DNA of 64,000 nucleotides. It comes from Cryptomeria japonica (Eukaryota; Streptophyta; Pinopsida; Cupressales; Cupressaceae). Under the pieces are notes generated by a model, which ran no database searches, had not been told where the DNA came from, and saw only the letters and a list, made by a program, of their open reading frames with translations. The position numbers were made by a program, and so were the translations under genes. Positions 22,444-34,143 of the stretch are shown here, in pieces (the first letter of the stretch is position 1; every line of letters begins with the position of its first letter). The DNA is taken from assembly GCF_030272615.1 (NCBI RefSeq), contig NC_081415.1, forward strand, positions 101,040,796 to 101,104,795, in the 5' to 3' direction.

Positions 22444-23595
22444 ATGAACCAATCTAAGTTTAGTGTGCCCATATTTGATGTTGCGAGCCCACTTTCTCTT
22501 GACATTGTTCAAGCTATCCCCCCTAAGCATGTTGAAATCCCACAATTGGAGCTTTATAATGGTAAAGGTGATCCTCTAACACATGTTAAGACCTTTCAAA
22601 CAATATGTACCGATTTTGCTCATGACCAAAGGTTGCTTACAAAACTGTTTACTAGAACATTACGAGATAAGGCTCTACAATGGTATTGCTCGTTGCCTTC
22701 CTATTCTATTACTTCTTTCCAACAACTTGCAAATTCTTTTATTCAACAATTTCAAAACAATATAAGTCCTAAAGTTACTTTGATTGATTTAATGCATTGT
22801 AAACAAGGTGTTAAAGAAAAAGTGATTGATTTCATTGGTAGATATAAGCATTTGTGTGCTCAAATTTCTTTTCCAGTACCTGACAATGATATTCAAAGAA
22901 TCTTTATTTCTAATTTACAAAAAGATATTAGAGAAAAACTTTTGTTTTCTGAGTTTACTTCTTTCCAACAGTTGTGTGCAACTCTTCACAATTATCAACT
23001 GACTGTTAGTCAAATGGAACAAGCAAATCCTATGGCTCCGAGTGATAAGGGTGATAGTAGTCAACAACCATTTGGGAAGTTTAAACCGAACAGAGGGTTC
23101 ATCAAGTTCAATGAAAACATCACCAACAACAATGTGAATGTAGCATCAGGTGTGCCTCCTATTTCTAAGTTTTTCAAGAAAGAAAGAAAGTTTACTCCTT
23201 TGAATGAATCATTGCATAGAATTATGAATAAGTTATTGGAACAAAATGTGCTTACTCTCCCTCCTATAAAGCAAATCAATCCTACAAAGATTAATTCACC
23301 CTATTTTGATAACAAATATTTTTGTCAATTTCATCGTCAAACTGGGCATGATACTGAAATTTTTTTTGCTTTAATGGGTAAAATTCAAGATTTGATTGAT
23401 AATAATACTATCTCTGTTTCAGGCATGAATGATAAAGGCAACACATCTGTAGCTCTTCCTAACCAAAATCTTAACATTTTTACTAATCCATTACCTTCTC
23501 ATACCTCTAATGTGATTGAGACTAATGATTCCTCTTTCTCACCTGATGGTCTTGTGTCTATGACTCCGAATGTGATTAACTTTGTAGAGCAGTAG
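22444..23595 (+). pseudogene. D: Tat-like gag core (part of polyprotein)
   Basis: This is the best preserved open piece, 383 aa. The gag domain spans about residues 35-190 (YNGKGDPLTHVKTFQ, ALQWYCSLP, FIQQFQNNI, VIDFIGRYKHL, RIFISNLQKDIREKL). Near residue 290 comes CQFHRQTGHDTEIFFALMGKI, which resembles the Tat-lineage zinc knuckle (C-x-F-H-x4-G-H-D-T) with its second Cys changed. The preceding ATG is probably not the native start: the same frame continues upstream through the TAG at 22426 into 21583-22428. Confidence 0.82.
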
Positions 23596-23703
23596 AAAAT
23601 CCCTAAAGAACCTTCCATCACATTTGATTCTAGTGGAACTATCAGGGCACCTGATGGTCCTTTATATATAGTTGCAAAAGTCAAGAATACACCTTGCCGT
23701 GGA

Positions 23704-24111
23704 GTGCTTATTGATCCTTCTTGCATGGTTAATGTCATTACTGAAGAATTTCTTTTTACTTTGCAATTGAATCAAGTGATTTATGACAAAACAAATGTGG
23801 TTGTGAAATTATTTGATGCATTTTCTTCTCCTGCAATTGGTTCTATTACATTACCTATTGAGGTCCATAACAAATCTCTTGACGTGAGCTTTGCTATTAT
23901 TCCATCATCCAAACAATTTCGTGTGAAGCTAGGCTATCCTTGGTTATCTTCCATGAAAGCTATTGCTTCTCCTATTCACAAGTGTTTGAAATTTCCCCAT
24001 AATGGTGAAGTTGTTACTATCAATCATAGTCTCTTTAAACCAGCTGAAAGAACTTCTAGCGTTCCTATTGATTATTTTTGGCCTAAACAATTCCAATCTC
24101 TTCCACCGTGA
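23704..24111 (+). pseudogene. D: retroviral-type aspartic protease, active site lost
   Basis: The fold signature of Tat/Athila proteases is seen: RGVLIDPSCMVNVITEEFL at the active-site strand, a middle V-K-L-F-D-A-F segment, ITLPIEV, and LGYPWLSSMKAIASPIHKCL in place of the usual L-G-R-P-W-I-H. The catalytic D-S/T-G is D-P-S, so catalysis is not expected. It is in the same frame as gag, separated by the TAG at 23593. Confidence 0.75.
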
Positions 24112-25421
24112 AGTGATCATCTTTTCAAATCTTATCAAAAGTGGAAAAAAGATATGATCCTATCTCTAAGTGAACCTTGAAAACCCAAACTTGATATTCC
24201 TATCGTTCTTGAGAAGGAAGTTCTTCCTTTGAAAGATAAAACTAATGTCTTTCCTCAAGAAGATTACCAACCCATTCCTATGGATGTGACTATGTCTATG
24301 TCTAATAAACCTTCTAAAAGTAGACCTATACCTCCTCATCATGATGGACTTGGTCTCCTTCCTAAACCAGATATTCCTTCTTTATATGGAGTAGTTCCTC
24401 CTCCTTCCTCTTATAAAAAGAAGAGACCTTCCTCTTCTCCTATTATCCAATCTAAGAGACCACAACCTAAACACCCAAGTGATAAGGATGAGAACATTCC
24501 TCCTCCTCAATCTTCTCCACTTCCTACTAAGACTAGACGAAATCGTTCTACGCGTGAACGTCGATGAAAGCATCATCTTAGAGCTCGTGTAGCTGCTTCT
24601 CAAACTTTACAATCCCCAAAAACACCTTCAGCTAGTATTATTCTATTTTCTCCTCAGCCAAAAATTGAGCCAAAATCTCCTAAGCATAAGATGCATGATG
24701 GTTTTGATCCTGTGCAAGTTAAAGATCCTATTTTTATAAATCTTGATGATGATATAGATGAAAATGTTATTCATGATGAAAATGTTACTCCTCTTTCTTC
24801 TGATAGTGAATATGAATATGTTGATATTGATAACCATTTATCTAACAAATTTTCTAAAGCACTTATCCTAGCTCCTAGACAAGAACAACGTGGCTTGGAA
24901 CATGAACATAGCCCTTGTTTGGATCTTGTGATAGCTCCATCTGCTATGTTAGATGTTCCTCCTCTAGCATGTTTCCTGCCTTCCTGAAATATTGATCAGC
25001 AAGATCGGGGGGTGGATGACGTGCTAGACTAGTTCATTAGCATAGCAGACTCTCTCCTCCTCTCTTTTGTTACTTCTTCTATGTGTTATTCTCATTCTTC
25101 TATTTGTTGTCCTTAGTGTTGTCTACTTGAGGATGATGCAAAGCATTGAGATCTCTTTTGGTCTCTCTCATGTTGACTCAAAAGACACATGTGTTCCTTT
25201 CTTCTAGGTGACCTTCCTTGATTGGGGAATGAAGAAAAATTATGCATACATACATATGATATACATGAATTATCATACAGCATACTGACCCCAAGGAAAG
25301 CGAAGTCACCTCGTGATTTGTGTTATGTGTCTATTATCCTTGGGTTTATCTCACACTTGGGGGCTAAATCTTTGTGATAACATGCTCCTTTCTCTTCTCA
25401 TTTCTTATGTGTATCACTACC

Positions 25422-25463
25422 TTAAAGCAATCACCCCCGATGAGGCATGTGCGATTGCTTTAA
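25422..25463 (+). other. D: 3' stem-loop
   Basis: TTAAAGCAATC (25422-25432) and GATTGCTTTAA (25453-25463) are perfect inverted copies around a 20-nt loop containing cccccgatgagg. It lies about 310 bp upstream of the 3' LTR. Confidence 0.7.
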
Positions 25464-25760
25464 CGTAGGGGGCATACACTCCGTTCATATCTCTTCAAGA
25501 TTCTTGAAAATTTCTTGGCAAACTTAGCTTTGCCTTGAAAATTTTTGGTATGTTTCTTGCATGACTCATAATGAGGGAACCTTACTACTGACAGTCATGA
25601 TTCTCCCTCATGATCTTCCCTTTTACTTTGTCAATCGAAGTCATAAGATCCTTAGTCCACTGGTGGCTTGGTGTATCTTGCCTCCTTGACGTGGTGAAAG
25701 TCTTTCAATGTTGTTTCCTTGTACTTTACCGGAAGTATGGGCGTACGCTTATACTCCCAC

Positions 25761-25776
25761 TAAAGTGGGGGCTAAA
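25761..25776 (+). promoter_or_regulatory. D: polypurine tract
   Basis: taaagtgggggctaaa immediately precedes the 3' LTR. Confidence 0.85.
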
Positions 25777-27041
25777 TGTAGCATCATAAAATTGTGACAC
25801 TTGAAATTTCAACTGCATTTGGGTCTTCACGATGGTGGCGCAATGTTGAACCTGAATGGAGACCCCGAAACCTGTTTGCGACATCAAAAACTACATCTTT
25901 TTTGCACCTTGGCTTGATCCTCCTTGCACCCTTCTGTCCCGAGAGGTGGGACCATGGCGCCCAACGCCTTGGTCCTTTAGGACCATGGCACCTAGCACCC
26001 TGGTCCCTCAAGACGTTGGCACCCAACGCCCTGGTCCCTGGCCCTATTTTAGGCCCAGTCTCTTGTTGGGCATCGGGTCTTCAAGTTTGCAATTTGGAAA
26101 ATAATGTTCCTAGGTCGGCCTAAGGTCGGAAAAATTAGTCTCCTAACCCTAATTGACAAGTATATAAACTACATTTCCCCTCCCGTTTCAGAGAAAAAAA
26201 AGAAGAAAAAAGGAGGAAAAACATATGCGTACAAGAGGCGGAAGCGATAAGCAAACATTAAAACATTCAAGCATTCCTTCAAGCAATTGAGCATTCTAGG
26301 TCTCCATTCAAGGCTAGGTGTTGCATTCAAGACAAGGATTCAACCATTGAAGAGGAGATCTCATACAACATACAACATACAACATCATTACACCTTCACA
26401 TGTAAGAATACAAACATTCTTACAATAAGGTATCAGTACTTGATTACATTACAAACATTTACATTTACAACATTCTCATTTCTTGGTTAATTCCAAAACT
26501 GGGGTTTGACCTGAAGGCAAACCCCTAATCCCTAACCCCCCAATCATCCTCTCTTTTCTGTGTGTAGGTTGCAGGTACGCAGCTATAATTGAAGATCTAG
26601 AATCCTTATGTAGAGACAAACAGATCCCCCTTCATTTTGCGGATTTTTCGGAGGACCCTGTGCACTCCGGGCGCCATCGTCCCATCAACTTTCACTCAAA
26701 CTTGCAGGACAGCATCGTCTCACATTTTACTGCTAATTCCAGGTCCGTAGCTTCATCCCGTGTCTCTATCTCCATCTACAAACGAATCTTTCTTACTTTT
26801 ACACACATTCCTAGTTCAATCCTTCTATCTACATTCTTTACAAAAGAGGGTATCCTTGCTGTCTCAACCCTTGAAACTCATTTAGAATTCAATCTTGCAT
26901 TGTGTGGGATTGGATCTTGTGAGTTTCAACCCCTCTTTTGAATGTAAAGTCTCTCCTAAGTGAAAACCGTCAATCCTAGTGACCTCCTTTCTCTCTCTTT
27001 GGAGTGGGGGGAATACCTAGGGTTCGATTTTCTGCTTTATA
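25777..27041 (+). repeat. D: 3' LTR
   Basis: Begins TGTAGCATCATAAAATTGTG and ends CTGCTTTATA (CACA in the other LTR; C-to-T changes). At 1265 bp it is longer than the 5' LTR mainly because it has three copies of the GC-rich unit (25949-26037) instead of one. Confidence 0.92.
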
Positions 27042-27046
27042 GGGAT
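27042..27046. repeat. D: right target-site duplication (GGGAT)
   Basis: Identical to 19164-19168. Confidence 0.92.
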
Positions 27047-29390
27047 TAAATGCGAAAATGTGGTGCAGGCGCTTGAAAGTCATGAAACTCAGTTTAATGA
27101 TCAGAAAATGGAACTGATCAAAAAATGGTGTTGATCAATTCCAAAGGTATGTTTAAGGTTTGTGAGGCATTTTGAAGGTCAGTTACATGAAAACGAATTT
27201 TTTTTAGTTGGACCCACTTTGGGGCCCGACTTGGCTCATGCTCATGCATTGATTTTATTGGCGACTTGGTTCACTAGGAGAATTTCAGAATTTTTTAAAT
27301 GTTGATTGTGATCATGAGACATGTCATAAGAGTTCAAGATGCTAATAGAAATCCAGGAAATTTCAAATTGGCGAGTTGAATGCCAAATCCTCCTTCAACA
27401 ATAGAGAAGAGACATTTAAAAAATGCACCTGGCAAGTGGAGTTTTTGGAAGGGTTTTAAAACTTTCAAAATGCAATTGGTAGCCATAATGTCAATTATGG
27501 CTATAGTTTTTGGAAGGACTTAGAAACCTCTAGGCAAATGGAAGGAAAATAGTGTTGCATAGAGTGGGGTTGGCAAACTTTTGAAACTCCAGGCAAATTC
27601 AATTAGTAGATGTAAAACTTAATTCCAATTTCTTTGTCAGTTCCCCTGATGTGAGTATGGCATTAAGGAGTTGGAAAGGCATAGAAACTTTTAACAAATG
27701 CAATTGGCATATTGAAATGCCTTTCCTTTGCCTATTTTTCCCTGCTGTGCGTGGTATGGTGAGGGTTTTTAAAAGAGTTTTAACAACAAATATGCATTGC
27801 CAGACAATAGACTTTCTGCAAATGAAATGAGCAGCTGCAGACCTTGCTTCCTCCCCCTTTGCGTGGTACTGGTGAGAAGGTTCGAGGAGATCAGACGATG
27901 GGTGCTATACCACAAGGCGAAGATGTTTTCCGGTTAAGCACTATGGATCAGCGACCAAGCATGTGCAAAAATAGACATGGTAAAGATCAAGCAAGTTCAT
28001 TGAAGATCAATAGTGGTCACGATTCTGCAAGGTGAAGATGGTTGCCGGTTAACCATCACGGAGTAGCGACTAATGATGTGGTAGGTTAGCTGGTGGAGCT
28101 TGCTGAGGTGGCAATGACATGGAAGACAAGAGGCAGATAGGTGGCAATGATGTGGCAGGACGCAGGGCCAAAATTGGTGAAAAATTGAAGTTAAATACAT
28201 AGTTTCAACGATGTGAAAAATTGAAAAATTTAAATGATGGCTTGCATTCAAGATTAATTCACTTAGGGGGTATGTTTTACCCGAAATGGAAAGTAGTATA
28301 TACATCATCGGAAAGCTCTCAAGACAAGGAATTTAGTCATGTAGTTTGTTTCAACAGAAATAAGATATTTTGAGAGTAGTTTCCATGAGAATAAGAAGAG
28401 ATATTTTTGTAGTTAGGAAAAAAGGGACACTTCGCATGTTCTGATGCATTATGGTCTTTTTCCCCTCCTTCATATTCCCATTTCTTCTCATTTGTAAGGA
28501 TTCCAGATTTTTTGTGAGCAAGGCTCCATGATCTTGGTTTCTAGTTCTACATTGTTTTTTAGTTTTTGCAAATAATAGTGTTTTTCTTCTAGGTTTTCAG
28601 TGTTGTCTTTACTGTATGTTATGTTTCAATTTGTAGGTTTACACATATGCAAGGCATATATGATTTTCCATGAAATTGTCTCTAGAAAATGTATTAAGAT
28701 TCATATAGTTTCACATTATCAAGGATAATTTGGATTTGTCTCTTTCAGTCTTCTCTGAGAGTGTAATGTTTGTCTTTTGGGTATTCTTCAAGGAAGGATT
28801 TGATTCCTAAAACCCAACATTAGTGTTTCTGAATTTATTTGCTAGATACATATAAGTATGATTTTATGACAGAGCAAAGGATTGTATTAATGTAAGGCAT
28901 TAATACATGAAAATTTAATGTTGAAAGTATCTTGCAACTAAGATTTCTCTTCCAGTTTTATGCATGACTCTGTGGCCTGGATAAGGCATTGGTCTTTTGT
29001 AACATTGAAGGATTATCATAACACAATTTTAAAATAAAAAATTAGAATATCTTTCTTTGTTTTTTATTCCGTGGAAATGTTTCACCTATCTCATGTTCAA
29101 GCATGTTGATTTGTCAATGTAGATTTAGCTTATCTACAGTACCCTCCTTGTTTTTGAACCTTTTATGAGATCTATCTGCTTTTATTGATGCTATCATATG
29201 TGGGTAAATGAGTCTAATTCAATGCATCAAAGGGTGTCCCCCCTAGGTCTAGCAGAACCTAAAGTGCAGGAGGATCATTAGTATCCTATGTTATGTTGTC
29301 CAAGCCCCGAAGTATTCCATTTGTTTGAAACTGGCTATTTCATAGAAAGATTACAGGTGAACTTGGGTTAACTAGATTTGGTGAACAACA
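27047..29390. repeat. C: right segment
   Basis: This 2.3 kb of C has no recognised gene. The open stretch at 27844-28035 has no similarity I know. The end GGTGAACAACA meets the ATAAC duplication. Confidence 0.65.
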
Positions 29391-29395
29391 ATAAC
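29391..29395. repeat. C: right target-site duplication (ATAAC)
   Basis: Identical to 18327-18331. B's RT sequence resumes here. Confidence 0.82.
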
Positions 29396-30012
29396 CATTG
29401 GTGTTCCAAATGGTTTACAGTCTCCCATTCCAAATGTCTTCAATACCTCTTTCACATATTTGGACCGTGTAATGAAAATACCATTCTTCATCTATTGAAT
29501 TTGCAAACCTATAAAGAATTTTATCTATCCTACCAGAGACATCTCAAATTCACTTTTGATCTCATTACCAAAGTCATCACACATGTCATCATTGCCTCTA
29601 AAAATGACATCATCCACAAATACCTCACTAAACAGTATCTTATCTCCTTCAGTATTGAGATATATATTGCTATCTTCACTAGTTCTCTGAAAACCTATCT
29701 TCACCAAGTGAGAGTGTAGTCTTTCATACCATGCCCTAAGTGCTTGCTTCAAACCATACAATGCCTTGTGAAGTTTTCACACCATATCCTTTGCTTCAGT
29801 CAAAGCATAACCATATGGTTGTTCAATGTAGACTTCCTCTTCCAATATTCCATTTAGAAATGCTAACTTCACATCCATCTGATATACTTTGAATCCTCTA
29901 TATGCTACAAACACAAGTAGAGTCCTATCTCCTTCCAATCTTGCAACTATTGCAAATGTCTTTCCATAGTCTTCACCTTCTTCTTGTGCATAACCTTTGC
30001 ATACCAGTCTAG
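29396..30012 (-). pseudogene. B: reverse transcriptase, central piece
   Basis: Piece 29525-29761 reads MYGLKQALRAWYERLHSHL and FVDDVIF (catalytic YxDD-type box) followed by FEMSLVG. Further up, to 30012, are [12 protein letters not shown]-, QMDVK-L-A-F-L-N-G- and A-R-L-E-G-type blocks with stops. The left end joins 18331 across C; the right end joins 40268 across E. Confidence 0.88.
30009..30012. repeat. E: left target-site duplication (CTAG)
   Basis: CTAG at the break in B's RT recurs at 40264-40267. One extra A (30013) lies before the terminal inverted repeat, so a 3-bp TAG duplication cannot be excluded. Confidence 0.75.
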
Positions 30013-30013
30013 A

Positions 30014-30040
30014 GGTAAGTGCAAGAAGTTGTGTCCACTT
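30014..30040 (+). repeat. E: left terminal inverted repeat
   Basis: Begins GGTAAGTGCAAGAAGTTGTG and ends TCCACTT. It is identical over 27 bp to the reverse complement of 40237-40263; looser similarity (GTGGAAGTTTT) continues inward. Confidence 0.93.
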
Positions 30041-30102
30041 AATGTGGAAGTTTTGGACTTAGTTAAAGAGTCGAAATCGGGCAGAAAGAATAGGAGACAA
30101 AT

Positions 30103-30306
30103 CGGGATCCCGTTGGCTCTCGACATCTCGAGCCTAAAATCAAACAGAATCCCTTGGGCCCTAGGATCCTGAGCCTAGAGCTCCAAATGGGATCTCATGT
30201 TGAAAATGAAACGGGATCCCATGTTGAAATGAAATGGGATCCCGTTTCGAATATATAATTTTTTTTTTTAACGAAATGCGGTTCATTTTTGTCATACGGG
30301 ATCCCG
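30103..30306. repeat. E: left subterminal GGGATCCC palindromes
   Basis: CGGGATCCCG occurs at 30103-30112 and 30297-30306. An inverted pair GAAACGGGATCCCAT (30208-30222) / ATGGGATCCCGTTTC (30234-30248) lies between. Degenerate copies are near 30146 and 30188. Such arrays often bind transposase; that role is inferred. Confidence 0.75.
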
Positions 30307-30379
30307 ATTCAAGGTGTGGAGCCCTCAAAGGAATTGCTAGCAACCCGCCTTCTAGTCTTCCAAGTATGCCCAACACCCA

Positions 30380-30740
30380 TTTTTATTCAATAATTCATGT
30401 TTAGATTAATTTTTTAGTTGAAAAATTAGATTTTTAGTTTAAAAATTGTTTTTTTTGTTAATAATTTGTAGTTTTAAATTTATTTTTTTTGTTAGAAAAA
30501 AAAGTGTTTTAGTTCAATAATTTTATTTTTATTAGAAAAGTATGTTTTTATTTTAAAAATTAGTTAAATTTAGTTTGAATTTTTTTTATGAATTGATTAG
30601 ATTAAGATTTTTTTAAAACGAAATGAAAACCCCAAAAAAAATCAAAACCAAAACATTTAGTTTACAAGATCAAAACAAAAATGAAAATGAAAACCAAAAC
30701 CAAAAAATTACAACAAAAATGAAACTATTTAAAACATCTT
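30380..30740. other. E: AT-rich low-complexity stretch
   Basis: T-rich, then A-rich sequence with aaaacaaaa-type runs. No gene. Confidence 0.6.
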
Positions 30741-30828
30741 TAAATTGTATACAACGTACCCCCTATGACCACATAGGATCACATCACGTCCAACCCCTTA
30801 CGACCACATATGACCCCATAAGATCATC

Positions 30829-30939
30829 CATAGTGTCCAAAGGGGTCATGTATGTGGTCTTAAGGGGTCATGTATGCACATTCTAATGTACATGTGTGAC
30901 CCCTTAGGACCACATACATGACCCCTTAGGACACTATGC
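30829..30939. repeat. E: 111-bp near-perfect palindrome
   Basis: Arms of about 54 bp, each with two copies of an AGGGGTCAT-type motif, mirror each other around 30883. Left arm contains GGGGTCATGTATGTGGTC, right arm GACCACATACATGACCCC. Confidence 0.8.
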
Positions 30940-31149
30940 ATGATCCCATGGGGTCGCACATGTACATTGTAGAACACATGCATGTATCCCCTTAAACCAT
31001 CTCCTATTTTCAAATTCATTCCCCTTTTAAGCCACATTTGTCCTATAATTTAGTTTGAGCCATGTCTATATTATACCTTGAGTTAGATTGCGTGTATGTG
31101 TGTGACAAGCCTTTACTATGACCACATTCTGTTCTAATGGGTCATAATC

Positions 31150-31203
31150 TGGTCCTAAGGGGTCACACATGTGTTACAACACATGTGTGACCCCTTAGGA
31201 CCA
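31150..31203. repeat. E: perfect 26-bp-arm palindrome
   Basis: TGGTCCTAAGGGGTCACACA and on to TGTGTT (31150-31175) is followed by a 2-bp loop and its exact reverse complement (31178-31203). Related CCTAAGG palindromes continue to about 31345. Confidence 0.88.
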
Positions 31204-31749
31204 CATATGACCCCTTTTACCATCCTAGTAGTTGGTGTATATTGCATACACTAAGTATAGGATGTTAAAAGGGCTCATATGTGGTCCTAAGGGGTCACGC
31301 ATGCGTGGCCCCTTACAACACAATGTGGTCCTAAAGGCCCATCACACACATGCCACTTTTTTAACATTTATTTACACAACATGTACCCCTTATGACCCAA
31401 TTTGACCACATAAGAGAGATCCTATATTGTGTACATACATCCATCCCCTTAAGTCAGGTGTCTTAAGTATATGAAATTAACTAATTAACTAATTATGACT
31501 ATAGCCCTCTTAAAACATACTATTACAATCATACCCATTTTAATGTATACTAGGACCTATTAACTATATTTAAAGTAAATCTTCTTATAAAATGATCCCC
31601 TTAACTATATGTATACTAGGACCTATAAACTATATGTATACTAGGACCTATTAACTATATGTATATACCAGGACCTTATAAAATGATCCCCTTAAGCCAC
31701 ATGTGTGTCCTATATTTAAAGTAAATCTTCTTTCCTTTACTTACCACAT

Positions 31750-33200
31750 ACATCCTATAATCTAGGTAGATGGTATTAAGCCACATACATCCTAATTAGG
31801 CCTATCATCTTAAGCCACATACATCCTAATTAGCCCAATCCGTTTAAGTCATGTGTCTTAAATGATTAATTACAAAATTTGTAGATGCTAAATTTGAAAT
31901 TCCTATTCTAAACTTACATGAAATTAACTAATTAAAACTACATAGGCCTCTTAAATAACATGTAATAGGTCCTATTAACTATATATTCAATTTATTAAAC
32001 TTAATTATGATCAAATCTAATTTAATTTTCTAATTTAATTTCGACCATGTCCCCTTAAGACACATGTAATTGGGAAATGTTGCACATACATCCTATAATT
32101 TCTAGGCCTGTCCCCTTAAGCCACATACATCCTATAATTTATGCCTCTCCCCTTAAGCCACATACATCCTATAATTTGTAAATGCTAAATTTGAAATTCC
32201 TATTCTAAGTACATTAAATCAACTATTTACAACCATACAGACCTCTTAACATACTATTACGACAATTCCCCTTTTAACATACTAGGACCTATTAACTATA
32301 TATTATTAAATGCCATATATATTAAATAGCATGAAATAGGTCCTATTAACTATATATTCAATTTATTAAACTTAATTATGATCAAATGTAATTTAATTTC
32401 AACCATGTCTCCTTAAGACAAATGTAATTAGGAAATGCATGTACATCCTATAATTTATGCCTCTCCCCTTAAGCCACATACATCCTATAATTTGTAGATG
32501 CTAAATTTGAAATTCCTATTCTAAGTACATTAAATCAACTATTTACAACCATACGAGCCTCTTAACATACTATTACGACAATTCCCCTTTTGATATACTA
32601 GGACCTATTAACTATATATATTATTAAATGCCATATATATTAAATAGCATTAAATAGGTCCTATTAATTATATATTCAATTTATTAAACTTAATTATGAT
32701 CAAATGTAATTTAATTTCGACCATGTCCCCTTAAGACACATGTAATTAGGAAATGCACGCACATACTATAATTTAGGCTTATCCTTTTAAGCCACATACA
32801 TCCTATAATTTATAGATGCTAAATTTGAAATTCCTATTCTAAGTACATTAAATTAACTATATTTACAACCATATAGGCCTCTTAACATACTATTATGACA
32901 ATTCCCCTATTAACATACATTCAATCTATCCCCTTAAGCCAATCTATTAACATACATCCTAATTAGGCCTACCCCTTTAAGCCAGTTGTCCTAGTTAGGA
33001 CAATCCCTTTAAGTCGTGTGTCTTAAATGATTAATTACAAAATTTAATTACGACCTATTTAGGCCTATCCCCTTAAGTCAAAATTATCCTATTTCTAGTT
33101 TGATCCCCTTAAGCCATGTGTCCTAACTGTAGGCCAATCCCCTTAAGTCATGTGTGTCACTTGATGATTAATTATAAAAAATTTCATGTAGATGTTAAAT
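31750..33200. repeat. E: tandem array, unit about 300-320 bp
   Basis: The marker AATTTGAAATTCCTATTCTA recurs at 31891, 32188, 32504 and 32822 (spacing 297, 316, 318). Each unit also contains CCCCTTAAGCCACATACATC and a TAGGACCTATTAACTATAT segment. A degenerate further unit reaches about 33200. No coding frame. Confidence 0.85.
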
Positions 33201-33419
33201 TTTAAATTCTTATGTACATGATCATATATATTATATGTAAAATCGTACATGTTCTTGATTTCATATGTACACATGTAATTTTTTATCATTTATCTATTTG
33301 TAAAGTTTGTATATGTATATATATGTTTAATGTATATATATGTAGATTGTACATGTTTTAAAATTATTTGTAATTTAAATTCATGTTTTAGTTTCAAATC
33401 TTAGATTTTAAATTCTTAT

Positions 33420-33587
33420 TTGATTTTTAATTTAATGTATCATGTGTGTATATATATATATATATATGCAGAGCTTAGATTACATACATATCATCACATG
33501 GATTTGTTTGATATTGTAGATTCGCTTAATGAAACATGGCCTGAGCAACCCCCCCCAGATGACCCTACCCATCATCAATTGATCTTG

Positions 33588-33638
<51 letters not shown>

Positions 33639-34087
33639 CATGTACTGTATATAGCATGAGATACCAGTGTCATCGACTGCTCCTATAGCACCTAGAGATG
33701 TAGAGCCCTCAATAGAGTCTAGAGGAGATGAGCCTACTCATGTACACGTATGTGATACTGAACTTATAATTGAAATTTTTAAATTGTTTATATATATATA
33801 TATATATATGAACATGAACTACGTAGAACTCTCACAAACTTGAACATTTTTGTCTTGCAGAGTGGATCTTCTCCTCTTCGTCTATGTGGCTTGAAGAGGA
33901 ATCTAAATCATATTTAGGGCTTACAGCTGTCTTCATTTTAGGGGCTAGATTTGTTACATGTTTCATGTAGTTTACTGACATTTGATCATTCCATCCCATG
34001 GGACTTGTTTATTTTGCACGTACACTTTGATTATATTTCACGTTGACACATCTAGACTTGATATACATATATGTAGTGCTTGTACAT

Positions 34088-34143
<56 letters not shown>

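Larger units (their letters stand above)
21583..24987 (+). pseudogene. D: gag-protease polyprotein, one frame with five stops
   Basis: From ATG 21583 a single frame runs 3.4 kb with no frameshift and five stops: TAG 22426, TAG 23593, TGA 24109, TGA 24178, TGA 24565. All can be explained by one C-to-T change from CAG or CGA. Order: Ser/Pro/Asn-rich N-terminus (to about residue 280); retrotransposon gag domain with GDPLTHVKTFQ and LRDKALQWYCSLP; knuckle-like FCQFHRQTGHDTEIFF; protease region; a Pro/Lys/Arg-rich stretch (24400-24560); an acidic stretch (24740-24850). No pol follows. Gag would assemble particles; the last two stretches are unidentified. Confidence 0.85.
24988..25776 (+). other. 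D: 3' untranslated region
   Basis: No coding frame. It holds a PPT-like ttgggggctaaat at about 25355-25368, a perfect 11-bp stem-loop (25422-25463) and the true PPT at its end. Confidence 0.7.
19169..27041 (+). mobile_element. Element D: non-autonomous gypsy (gag-protease only)
   Basis: LTRs at 19169-20379 and 25777-27041 are flanked by GGGAT. A PBS-like site follows the 5' LTR and a PPT (aaagtgggggctaaa) precedes the 3' LTR. The 5.4-kb interior has a long leader, one gag-protease frame and a 3' stretch, but no RT, RNase H or integrase. The gag and protease resemble the Tat lineage. This makes it a TR-GAG-like or large derivative element that needed enzymes in trans. It is the only clearly plus-strand retroelement in the window and is nested in C. 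Confidence 0.9.
18332..29390. mobile_element. Element C: probable long solo LTR (about 3.2 kb), split by D
   Basis: Left end (T)TGTTGGGACTC and right end GGTGAACAACA give short inverted termini TGTTG/CAACA. The flanks are ATAAC duplicates, and B's RT sequence continues across them. Once D and its GGGAT duplication are removed, C is about 3.18 kb with no coding frame and no internal direct repeat of its ends. That best fits a single long LTR left by recombination, probably gypsy; a non-coding element is the alternative. Orientation cannot be decided. Confidence 0.7.

Noticed and set aside
29984-30172. Plus-strand open frame of 62 codons
   Set aside because: It spans the insertion junction between B and E, so it cannot be an old gene.
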